In this document: one piece after another, positions 1-5,932 of the stretch
How the letters are laid out: each line of letters begins with the position of its first letter
How positions within the stretch are numbered: the first letter of the stretch is position 1
DNA from: an uncultured Clostridia bacterium
Lineage (GTDB): Bacteria > Bacillota > Clostridia > UBA1381
Length of the DNA: 5,969 nucleotides
Assembly: GCA_934454745.1 (NCBI GenBank)
Contig: CAKSGP010000100.1
Coordinates: forward strand, 1-5,969
Direction: 5' to 3'
The notes under the pieces: model-generated
Database searches by the model: none
Told to the model about the DNA's origin: nothing
What the model saw: only the letters and a program-made list of their open reading frames with translations
Made by a program: the position numbers and the translations under genes

Positions 1-1868
1 TTCACAAGAAGTCTTTTTGGAGCTAATTCCACTGTTTCAAGAGTAGAATGAATATCATTATCGTCTGTTATTGCTGCTTTAACAGACTCAAAGTTCTCGT
101 GTTCCGAAAGGAGAAGTCCGTGTGAATTAAAGAGCAGTGTGTATCCTGCAATTCCTGTTTTCTCTTGATAGGCACGTGAAAGACCCCCGTCTATTACAAG
201 CAGCTTGCCATCTGCACGGATAGGCTTTTCGCCCTTTTTAATTCTAACAGGCACGTGTCCGTTTATTATATGTGCAAATCTTTTGTTATTAACACCGAAC
301 TCAATAAGGATTTTATCGCATACGGATGCTTTATTTATATGTTTATAGTATGGGTCTTTAACCTCTGCCCAAGTATCCTGATCATCTATAAAATACCGCT
401 CAAAGGAAGTCATTTTGCTTTTACCGTAAACAGGCGAACCCGCACCACACCAAAGATACCACAGAAAGTCCTGACCATAGCGTTTTTCAGGACTGTGAGC
501 CGTACCGAAATAGCCTATTCTTGCAATCTGCTCTGCACGATCCAAAAGCTTTTTGCCTGATACTTTTTCGCCAAAAATCTCATAAGTGGCAAATTCTCCG
601 TCCTCGGTCATAGGAATACAGCCGTGATAAAGGAGATTATTATTGCATACAAGATACATACTGCCGTTGGTGTATAAAAACCGAATGTGTCTTTGAAGCT
701 TTTCTGAATGTATAAAAGACGAACAGAGCGATTCCATCAGCTCCTCCTCAGCCTCTGTAAGCTTATACGGATCATCAGGGTCAATTGTGGGGAAATTAGT
801 ATCCTTTAGGGGATATGTTTTTCCGTCCATTGTGATTGTGCCGTCATTATAATTAATCTTATCAAGTAAAAGATGGTTTCCCATACCGAACTCAGGATGG
901 TTTATAATAACCTGTCCCTCAACCTTGAATCGTATGACAGATATTGCCTTATGTAGCTTTGCCCAGACCGCCTCATCGTGCTCGGAAAGATTTACAGCAT
1001 TTGGATTTTTGGGAATAAAGCAGGTACAGGGATCCTCTGCATAGGTTTCAAGAGCGAAGACCGTAAGGGGACGCAGATTAATTCCGTAGCCGTCCTCAAT
1101 ACAGCTGAAATTACAGTATTTGGTGGATATAGAAATAACGTTTGCAATGCAGGCATAAGAGCCTGATGCCGCACCCATCCATTCAATGTCGTGATTACCC
1201 CATTGTATATCTACATCATGATAATTAATGAGCCTGTCAAGAATTATATCCGCACGGGGTCCGCGGTCGAATATGTCACCGATAATATGAAGCCTGCCGA
1301 TTGCAAGACTTTGAATAAGGCGGGAAATCTCAACTATAAAGGAATCGGACTGGTCAAGCTCAATAATAGAGGAAATATTTTGTTTATAGTACTCCTCTTT
1401 ATCGGGATTTGAGTCTATATCTGCAAAAAGCATTTCATCAATTATAGCACCGAAATTTTCGGGTAAAAGCTTGCGTATATGCTCACGTGTGTATTTTGAT
1501 GCAACAACACGGCATACCTCAATAAGTCTGTATAGAGTTATGCGGTACCAGTCATCTATATTTTTCATTGTCTGCTTTATAAGCTCAAGCTTTTCTTTTG
1601 GGTAATATATAATGGTAGAAAGCGTGTCACGCTCATCCTTAGACAGTGTTCGCTCATAAACCTGATCAATCTTATTTTTAACAACACCAGAACCGTTGCG
1701 CAGTATATGTAAAAATGATTCATATTCGCCGTGTATATCGCTCATAAAATGCTCGGTAAGCTTCGGCAAACGCTGCTGTGCTTCAAGTGAGATAATCTCT
1801 GCACAGGCAGAGGCAATCGTCGGATATTGTTCTTTCAAAAGCTTAAGGTATTCAATGTTGCGATTCAT
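1..1868 (-). CDS. fbp: Fructose-1,6-bisphosphatase, class III (3' end cut by window edge)
   Basis: Cytoplasmic gluconeogenic enzyme hydrolysing fructose 1,6-bisphosphate to fructose 6-phosphate and phosphate (EC 3.1.3.11); class III is the Bacillota type with a calcineurin-like metallophosphoesterase core. Translating leftward from the ATG at 1868 gives 622 codons with no stop. The metal-site motifs are in order: SDIHGEY at residues 43-49, GDIFDRG at 197-203 and GNHD at 224-227. Other family-typical stretches are NGSGVV (about 59-64), YPLKDTNFPTID, NLLYHGCIPM, WYLWCGAGSP, HIINGHVPV and VIDGG. The visible part ends at APKRLLV. Family members are about 640-670 residues, so only a short C-terminal tail is missing. 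A strong RBS, GAGGAGGGG (1873-1881), sits just before the ATG. The upstream neighbour on the same strand is a transporter, separated by a terminator, so fbp is probably its own transcription unit. The frame shows no breaks. Assignment is very secure. Confidence 0.97.
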   Translation of the reverse strand, partial: MNRNIEYLKLLKEQYPTIASACAEIISLEAQQRLPKLTEHFMSDIHGEYESFLHILRNGSGVVKNKIDQVYERTLSKDERDTLSTIIYYPKEKLELIKQTMKNIDDWYRITLYRLIEVCRVVASKYTREHIRKLLPENFGAIIDEMLFADIDSNPDKEEYYKQNISSIIELDQSDSFIVEISRLIQSLAIGRLHIIGDIFDRGPRADIILDRLINYHDVDIQWGNHDIEWMGAASGSYACIANVISISTKYCNFSCIEDGYGINLRPLTVFALETYAEDPCTCFIPKNPNAVNLSEHDEAVWAKLHKAISVIRFKVEGQVIINHPEFGMGNHLLLDKINYNDGTITMDGKTYPLKDTNFPTIDPDDPYKLTEAEEELMESLCSSFIHSEKLQRHIRFLYTNGSMYLVCNNNLLYHGCIPMTEDGEFATYEIFGEKVSGKKLLDRAEQIARIGYFGTAHSPEKRYGQDFLWYLWCGAGSPVYGKSKMTSFERYFIDDQDTWAEVKDPYYKHINKASVCDKILIEFGVNNKRFAHIINGHVPVRIKKGEKPIRADGKLLVIDGGLSRAYQEKTGIAGYTLLFNSHGLLLSEHENFESVKAAITDDNDIHSTLETVELAPKRLLV

Positions 1869-1872
1869 AAAA

Positions 1873-1893
1873 CCCCTCCTCTTATTAATTATA
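1873..1893 (-). promoter_or_regulatory. Candidate fbp -10 box and Shine-Dalgarno
   Basis: On the minus strand a perfect TATAAT lies at 1888-1893, followed closely by the SD GAGGAGGGG at 1873-1881. No good -35 is seen: the 16-18 bp upstream positions fall inside the terminator of the preceding transporter gene and read only as T/A-rich sequence. If this -10 is used, the 5' leader would be only about 13 nt, barely more than the SD. The RBS is certain in appearance; the promoter is tentative, and readthrough from the transporter gene is the alternative. Confidence 0.4.
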
Positions 1894-1905
1894 CTATACT
1901 TTTGC

Positions 1906-1947
1906 AAAAAAATAAAGCGGAAATTTTCAAATTCCCCTTTATTTTTT
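1906..1947 (-). terminator. Rho-independent terminator of the transporter gene, containing its stop codon
   Basis: Arms 1907-1922 and 1932-1947 pair over 16 positions with a single C-C mismatch (1918/1936). A smaller inner pairing (1924-1925 with 1929-1930) follows an A-A mismatch. Read leftward, the GC-containing stem runs into a T-tract of seven (complement of 1906-1912). The TAA stop of the transporter (1939-1941) lies in the 5' arm, so translation ends inside the hairpin. The A-rich outer arm also gives a T-run in the other orientation, so it could act bidirectionally, although no plus-strand transcript is expected here. Confidence 0.75.
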
Positions 1948-2805
1948 ATCGGTTACTGCTACAAGGACCCCTGCGCATATAATAATTGCTCCCAAAACAA
2001 ACGAAACCGTGATTTTCTCGCCTAAAATCGCAACTGCAAGAACTGCCGAGGTAAGCGGCTGTATAGGATAAAACAGGGAACAGGTGGTAGCAGGCAAAAG
2101 CTTTAAGGCTCTGTTCCAGAAAACGTGTGAAAGTGCCGTACATACAAGCGCAATGTATAAAACAGACACTGCACCATTTACTGACAACACAAAACCCTCT
2201 CTTACAATACTGTATGCACCTGCAGGAATTGCAAAGCATGCTGCAATTGCCATTGCATAAAGAGTGATCTGTATGGGATCATAATCCTTTGAGATGCCCC
2301 GAACCATACAACAGCTTGCCGACCAGAACAAAAGAGAAAAAATGTTTATAATAATTCCCCAAAAGCTTGCATTGCCCCCAACACCTAAAATTATGTAAAT
2401 ACCTATAACAGACAAAAGAATACTTACACAGGTTTTAACTGTAATCTTTTCGTTTAGAAATATTGCCGCAATAATGGGAATAACCACGGGATTAAGGGAA
2501 TTTATAAGTGATGAAAGAGATGCGTCTACAAGGTCATTTCCTGTAAGCTGAAAGGCTATACCGCAGAAATATCCCACAAACCCGACTGCAAAAAACATTT
2601 TCCGGTGTTCTCTTTTTACTTTTTTAAATCCACGCTTACGCATTACGAAAAAGAGTATAACTACTGCAATTGCATAACGCAGAGCAAGGAGTGCCAGGGA
2701 CGGAATCTCCTCCATTGCGGATTTTGCCGCAACGTATAAGCTACCCCATATAATAAACGTAAGAACGAGGTAAATATATCCTTTTGCTTTGCTCAAAATG
2801 CTCAC
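1939..2805 (-). CDS. EamA family (drug/metabolite transporter superfamily) membrane transporter
   Basis: A 288-residue integral membrane protein of the DMT superfamily, EamA/RhaT type; members export or import small metabolites and the substrate cannot be read from sequence. Two repeats of about five TM helices are visible, roughly residues 10-141 and 147-284. Each carries the family's hallmark at the end of its fourth helix: NPVVIPIIAAIFLNEKIT (105-122) and QPLTSAVLAVAILGEKIT (249-266), with the conserved glutamate in LNE/LGE. The FIIWGSLYVAAK stretch near residue 18 is the usual TM1 signature. A basic loop (RKRGFKKVKREHRK, 56-69) follows TM2, consistent with a cytoplasmic loop. Length is normal for the family. 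The start is a GTG at 2803-2805 with only a weak GGGAA upstream; a TTG three codons in (2794-2796), preceded by AGTGAG, is an equally plausible start. The first ATG lies in residue 31, past TM1, so it is excluded. The gene is monocistronic, divergent from the DUF2156 operon. Confidence 0.93.
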   Translation of the reverse strand: MSILSKAKGYIYLVLTFIIWGSLYVAAKSAMEEIPSLALLALRYAIAVVILFFVMRKRGFKKVKREHRKMFFAVGFVGYFCGIAFQLTGNDLVDASLSSLINSLNPVVIPIIAAIFLNEKITVKTCVSILLSVIGIYIILGVGGNASFWGIIINIFSLLFWSASCCMVRGISKDYDPIQITLYAMAIAACFAIPAGAYSIVREGFVLSVNGAVSVLYIALVCTALSHVFWNRALKLLPATTCSLFYPIQPLTSAVLAVAILGEKITVSFVLGAIIICAGVLVAVTDKK

Positions 2806-2829
2806 TTCCCAATTGAAAATTCATCAAAA

Positions 2830-2858
2830 ATAATAACATAAAATACAATAAGTGTCAA
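2830..2858 (-). promoter_or_regulatory. Sigma-A-type promoter of the EamA transporter
   Basis: On the minus strand a consensus -35 TTGACA (2853-2858) is separated by 17 bp from TATTAT (2830-2835), with a TG one base upstream giving an extended -10 (TGTTATTAT). The predicted transcription start near 2823 leaves a leader of under 20 nt before the GTG start, so no leader regulation is expected. The -35 boxes of this and the opposing promoter are about 27 bp apart, so one bound regulator could affect both. Confidence 0.8.
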
Positions 2859-2885
2859 TATATTTAACAAAATTCGACGTAGATG

Positions 2886-2914
2886 TTGATTTTTGTGTTT
2901 TATAGTGTTATACT
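2886..2914 (+). promoter_or_regulatory. Sigma-A-type promoter of the DUF2156-GNAT operon
   Basis: TTGATT (2886-2891) and TATACT (2909-2914) are separated by exactly 17 bp, each one mismatch or two from consensus. The predicted start is near 2921, about 140 nt upstream of the first gene. This is a long leader for this window, where the other promoters have leaders of about 13-45 nt, and it contains a terminator before the coding region. Confidence 0.72.
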
Positions 2915-2920
2915 ATGAAA

Positions 2921-3030
2921 AACGGTATGGTATGGTGTAAACTTTGAAAGGTTAATACCTCTATTAACAGTAAACAATGACTTATAAACGAGCCGTATCG
3001 GGGAAAAATACCGATGCGGTTTATTTTTTA
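2921..3030 (+). promoter_or_regulatory. Structured 5' leader with candidate attenuator (or a short sRNA)
   Basis: Between the predicted transcription start and the terminator, the leader holds three pentamers in a row, GGTAT GGTAT GGTGT (2924-2938), and then a perfect hairpin GTTAATA/TATTAAC with a four-base loop (2951-2968). CGGTAT at 2923-2928 is complementary to ATACCG at 3008-3013, which forms part of the terminator's loop and 3' arm, so the two pairings exclude each other. That is the layout of a transcription attenuator. No known riboswitch class was recognised: there is no T-box AGGGTGGNACC element and no convincing leader peptide with an RBS. A separate small RNA of about 110 nt ending at 3029 is the alternative reading. 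The pairing is short, so the mechanism is inference. Confidence 0.45.
2990..3029 (+). terminator. Intrinsic terminator ahead of the DUF2156-GNAT operon
   Basis: CCGTATCGG (2993-3001) pairs with CCGATGCGG (3011-3019) as a nine-base-pair stem with one G-U wobble, extendable by three weak pairs outward (2990-2992 with 3020-3022). The nine-base loop is A-rich. It is followed by TTTATTTTTT (3020-3029). The hairpin and U-tract are as good as those found after genes, yet the next thing downstream is an RBS and start codon 33 nt away on the same strand, and a promoter lies upstream on the same strand. It therefore acts within the leader rather than ending a preceding gene, because the preceding gene is transcribed the other way. 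Confidence 0.75.
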
Positions 3031-3062
3031 AAGAACAAAGCTTTAGCGGAGGATAAAAAGCA

Positions 3063-3974
3063 ATGATTGATTTTAAATCTATCACATTGAACGAAAAGGA
3101 ACTTTACGAAAAATATTTGTTTGACGAAAAAGAGCGTGGATGCGAGTATTCCTTTGCAAATCTATTTATGTGGGGCAAACAGCGATATGCTGTGGTCAAT
3201 AATCACATAGTTTTGTTTTCTCAATACTATAAACGCAGTGTCTATCCCTTCCCAGTAGGCGAAGGTGATAAAAAGGCAGTTCTTGACGCTATTATGGCAG
3301 ACTCTAAAGAGCGTGGGCTTGAGTGTCGTATTACGGGTATAACAAAGAGTGATAAAGAGCTTATGGAAAGCTTGTATCCCGACAAATTTGAATATCATCG
3401 GGACAGAGATTTTTTCGATTACGTATATGCAGTGGAGGACCTTGCACAACTAAAAGGACGAAAATACCACGGAAAGAAAAACCATTTTAATAAATTTTTG
3501 GCAACTCACCCTGACTATAAAACCGAGCCCATAAACGAGGGAAACATATCAAAGGTGCGTGATATGGTTGATAGATGGTATAAAGCACGTATAGAGGAGC
3601 TTCCAGATAGTGATTTTACAATGGAGCAAAAGGCGATAGTAAAGGCATTTGATAATTACAACGAGCTTGGTATGGAGGGTATAATAATAACCGATAATGA
3701 CGAAGTTCTTGCAATGACAATGGGAAGCCGTCTATCTGATAACACCTTTGATGTGCATTTTGAAAAGGCATTAAACGGCGTTGACGGGACCTATGCCGCA
3801 ATTAACCGAGAATTTGCGGTGTATATTACAGAAACCCACCCCAAAATTGAATTTTTAAACCGCGAGGATGATATGGGACTTGAGGGACTGCGTGCTGCAA
3901 AGAAAAGCTACCGTCCTCATCATATGGTTGAAAAATGGTGGGCGGACATAGGAGAAGACGGCAATGACTGTTGA
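3063..3974 (+). CDS. DUF2156 domain protein (LPG-synthase C-terminal-like, GNAT-fold transferase candidate)
   Basis: A 303-residue soluble protein matching the DUF2156/COG4866 group, related to the C-terminal catalytic domain of MprF-type phosphatidylglycerol lysyltransferases. Recognisable family stretches are YSFANLFMW (29-37), RDFFDYVY (115-122), DLAQLKGRKYHGKKNHFNKF (126-145), HFEKA (232-236), GTYAAINREF (242-251) and LNREDDMGLEGLRAAKKSY (265-283). Unlike MprF it has no membrane helices, so it is predicted cytoplasmic. In MprF relatives this fold moves an amino acid from aminoacyl-tRNA; the reaction and substrate of the stand-alone group are not established and none is claimed here. The ATG at 3063 has GGAGG at 3048-3052, a spacing of 10 nt. 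The gene is first in an operon with the GNAT gene, whose start overlaps its last 11 nt, implying coupled translation. It is preceded by a leader terminator. An imperfect 21-bp palindrome (3064-3084) covers its first codons. Length fits full-length members. Confidence 0.9.
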   Translation: MIDFKSITLNEKELYEKYLFDEKERGCEYSFANLFMWGKQRYAVVNNHIVLFSQYYKRSVYPFPVGEGDKKAVLDAIMADSKERGLECRITGITKSDKELMESLYPDKFEYHRDRDFFDYVYAVEDLAQLKGRKYHGKKNHFNKFLATHPDYKTEPINEGNISKVRDMVDRWYKARIEELPDSDFTMEQKAIVKAFDNYNELGMEGIIITDNDEVLAMTMGSRLSDNTFDVHFEKALNGVDGTYAAINREFAVYITETHPKIEFLNREDDMGLEGLRAAKKSYRPHHMVEKWWADIGEDGNDC

Positions 3975-4719
3975 TAAACCTGATAAATCGCAAATAGAAA
4001 AGCTTCGTCTTATTTGGCGTGAGGCTTTTGGCGATACAGATGAATTTCTTGATACTTTTTTTGAAACTGCATTCTCCCCTGAACGCTGTGCCTGTATTAT
4101 AAAAGATGGTGACGTTTTAGCATCACTGTACTGGTTTGATTGTTTATGCCGTGGCGAGAAAACAGCGTATATATATGCTGTTGCAACGGCAAAAGCTTAC
4201 CGCAATAAAGGTTTGTGTACCAAACTTATGGAATACACTCATAAAAAGCTTGCAGATTGCGGATATAAATGCGTAGTTCTTGTACCGGGAGAAAAATCTC
4301 TTTTTGAGTTCTATGAAAAAATCGGATATAAAACCTTTGGATATATAGACGAGAAAGAGTACAGAGCAGGTGACGGAACAATCCCAATAGAGCGTATAGA
4401 TAAAAATGAGTATGCAAAAGCACGGAAAAAGCTTTTGCCTGAAGGCGGAATAGTTCAGGAAAGGGAAAATCTTGATTTCCTTATGACACAGGCAGAGTTG
4501 TATAAAGGCGACGGATTTGTTCTTGCTTCCCGTTGGGAAAAGAACAGCTTATACGGCATAGAATTTTTGGGTGATACAAATATTATTCCCCATATTTTAA
4601 ATACTCTTGGCTGTGATTGCGGTGTCATAAGAATGCCGGGGAGCAGTCGTGAATTTGCAATGTACTATCCGTTAAATGAGGGAATTATTCCCGTATATTT
4701 TGGCCTTGCATTTGACTAA
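3964..4719 (+). CDS. GNAT family N-acetyltransferase
   Basis: A 251-residue GCN5-related acyltransferase, expected to move an acetyl group from acetyl-CoA to an unknown amine. The GNAT domain occupies about residues 8-130. Motif A is IYAVATAKAYRNKGLCTKLM (70-89), with the pyrophosphate-binding R80-N-K-G83-L-C85, where cysteine replaces the usual final Gly/Ala. Motif B is FEFYEKIGYKTFG (114-126). The remaining 120 residues form a C-terminal region that does not resemble a second canonical GNAT and ends with PLNEGIIPVYFGLAFD; a degenerate second GNAT-like or accessory domain is possible. The ATG at 3964 overlaps the end of the DUF2156 gene by 11 nt, and GGAG at 3951-3954 inside that gene is its RBS. 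The tight overlap suggests both products act together or on the same substrate. No clear terminator follows the stop at 4717-4719. Confidence 0.92.
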   Translation: MTVDKPDKSQIEKLRLIWREAFGDTDEFLDTFFETAFSPERCACIIKDGDVLASLYWFDCLCRGEKTAYIYAVATAKAYRNKGLCTKLMEYTHKKLADCGYKCVVLVPGEKSLFEFYEKIGYKTFGYIDEKEYRAGDGTIPIERIDKNEYAKARKKLLPEGGIVQERENLDFLMTQAELYKGDGFVLASRWEKNSLYGIEFLGDTNIIPHILNTLGCDCGVIRMPGSSREFAMYYPLNEGIIPVYFGLAFD

Positions 4720-4746
4720 AGTATCTCAATAAGATGGATTTCGTTG

Positions 4747-4776
4747 TTGGAATATACCTGTATATAATGGTATAAT
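4747..4776 (+). promoter_or_regulatory. Candidate promoter of the broken small gene
   Basis: TTGGAA (4747-4752) and a perfect TATAAT (4771-4776) are 18 bp apart; a second TATAAT lies at 4763-4768. The predicted start near 4783 gives a leader of about 45 nt containing a small hairpin, GCCGT/ACGGC with a six-base loop (4798-4813), directly before the SD GAAAGGA (4814-4820). That the control region is intact while the gene is broken suggests recent decay. The stretch is very AT-rich, so TATAAT matches are partly expected by chance. Confidence 0.5.
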
Positions 4777-4827
4777 ATATGTATGAGTACAGCTTATGCC
4801 GTCGCAGTACGGCGAAAGGAAAATAAT

Positions 4828-5091
4828 ATGGCTTTTTCAAGAAAACTTGTGTGTGAGGATACAGCATATTCCACTTATGAAAAAATGTGCTGGCGGAGAA
4901 AAGACCTTGAGTTTTGAAGCAGATGATTTTGTATGTAAAAAAGGTCCTGTAATTTTCAACGACTTGCGTTCAGGCGTTTTCTATAACGCACGTCTTGAAG
5001 AATAGGGATGGTGCGCGTGTTCTTACAGTACTTATGCGAAAACGCAGTAAAATCAAGGGTTTTATACAGTCAATCATAGGCAATAACCTAA
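4828..5091 (+). pseudogene. Frameshifted remnant of a small unrecognised gene
   Basis: The ATG at 4828 has a good SD (GAAAGGA, 7-nt spacing) and reads MAFSRKLVCEDTAYSTYEKM... for 29 codons to a TGA at 4915-4917. Removing one T from the TTTT run at 4912-4915 continues as EADDFVCKKGPVIFNDLRSG... to a TAG at 5003-5005. Shifting by one more base continues as RDGARVLTVLMRKRSKIKG... to about 5090, after which the frame only mirrors the opposing araC gene. Three successive frames, each displaced by +1, all show coding-like composition and join without overlap, so this reads as one protein of roughly 85-90 residues carrying two +1 changes. The family is not recognised. It lies after the GNAT gene but has its own candidate promoter. 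Sequencing or assembly error, or real short peptides, are alternatives; an ATG at 4796 opening the middle frame has no RBS and a non-coding-like beginning. Confidence 0.5.
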
Positions 5092-5092
5092 T

Positions 5093-5932
5093 TTATATAC
5101 AACATTTTGATGGTGATATTCCGAACTTCTTTTTAAACAGTTTTGAAAAATAAAATACATCACAGTATCCTAAATAGTCAGCAATCTCGCTTATGTTCAT
5201 ACTTGTGTTGCGAATAAGGTCACACGCATAATACAACTTTTCACTATTAATATACTCTGTTACAGTCATATTCATATGGTTTTTGAATATGCGTGATGCA
5301 TACGGTGCAGATACTGAACACTCGGAACTGATTTCATATAAGCTCAATGGTTTTGTGAGATTCTTTTTAATGTATATAATCATTTTTTTTACTACAGTAG
5401 GTATGTTATTGTGTGCTCTTTCTACAATTTCTCCCAATAGAAACATTATCTTTGAAAATTCAGCATCAAAAAGTAATCTGCCTGATTGCGTGGAATATGA
5501 ACGATATTCCATACAATTTATAATTGACGTATAAACCTTATTAAATACATCTTTATTGCTGACTTTTAAATTGAAATAGATATACTCACGCTCTAATTCC
5601 TGCAAAACAAACGAAAATGAATTGTTAATTGTACTAAAAGCGGGCTCTGCGTCTGCTTTTTCTATTTTCCCGGAAAAATGAAAAAAGAAGTACTCGCAAA
5701 AATCTTCGGTTTTTGCCGAATACCATGTTTCTGCCGGAATAATTAATATGTCTCCTATCGATACCTCATAAATTGTATCTTCTATATCAAATGTTGCACC
5801 TCCGTCAATTACAAAAACAAAAAGATTTTTGTCAATAATGCGAGGCGAATTTGATTCCCAACCATTTGTTTGTTTCATTCTTCCAAACATCGAACAAGAA
5901 ATTTTATTTGAAACATCTAATGAATATAGCAT
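5093..5932 (-). CDS. AraC/XylS family transcriptional regulator with N-terminal cupin-like sensor domain
   Basis: A 279-residue DNA-binding regulator. Residues about 10-90 form a beta-rich cupin-type AraC ligand-binding domain (LFVFVIDGGATFDIEDTIYEVSIGD; the GDILIIPAETWYSA stretch at 60-73 is the typical strand-turn of this domain). A helical linker follows, and the C-terminal double helix-turn-helix spans about 181-276. The first HTH is SLYEISSECSVSAPYASRIFKNHM (197-220) and the second is the family signature ISEIADYLGYCDVFYFSKLFKKKFGISPSK (247-276). The protein stops at GISPSKCCI, shorter than usual: most relatives continue with a YR-containing tail. The ATG at 5930-5932 has SD AAGAGGG (5939-5945) with 6-nt spacing; the promoter lies beyond the right edge. 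The ligand is probably a sugar or related small molecule, by family only. No target genes are visible downstream; the convergent neighbour is a decayed gene. It appears more AT-rich than fbp, which may indicate separate ancestry. Confidence 0.93.
   Translation of the reverse strand: MLYSLDVSNKISCSMFGRMKQTNGWESNSPRIIDKNLFVFVIDGGATFDIEDTIYEVSIGDILIIPAETWYSAKTEDFCEYFFFHFSGKIEKADAEPAFSTINNSFSFVLQELEREYIYFNLKVSNKDVFNKVYTSIINCMEYRSYSTQSGRLLFDAEFSKIMFLLGEIVERAHNNIPTVVKKMIIYIKKNLTKPLSLYEISSECSVSAPYASRIFKNHMNMTVTEYINSEKLYYACDLIRNTSMNISEIADYLGYCDVFYFSKLFKKKFGISPSKCCI

Noticed and set aside
255..560. Plus-strand 101-codon reading frame
   Set aside because: It lies entirely inside fbp on the opposite strand, has no RBS and no recognisable motifs.
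2915..2947. Leader peptide starting at the ATG at 2915 (about 10 codons)
   Set aside because: The ATG lies before the predicted transcription start and has no ribosome binding site; internal ATGs give only 2-6 codons.
2921..3030. T-box or another known riboswitch in the leader
   Set aside because: No AGGGTGGNACC T-box sequence, no specifier loop layout, and no match by eye to purine, SAM, THF, glycine, c-di-GMP, fluoride or ykkC motifs.
2900..3085. Minus-strand 61-codon reading frame beginning with MIDLKSI
   Set aside because: It runs through the leader and terminator, lacks an RBS, and its resemblance to the real gene's start comes from the palindrome at 3064-3084.
4796..5005. Intact 69-residue protein starting at the ATG at 4796
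   Set aside because: No RBS precedes this ATG, which sits at the hairpin, and its first half is unlike coding sequence. The ATG at 4828 in another frame has the RBS, so the middle frame is better read as part of a frameshifted gene.
5040..5092. Terminator for araC downstream of its stop
   Set aside because: Only a four-base stem (TAGG/CCTA, 5078-5091 area) without a T-tract is visible.
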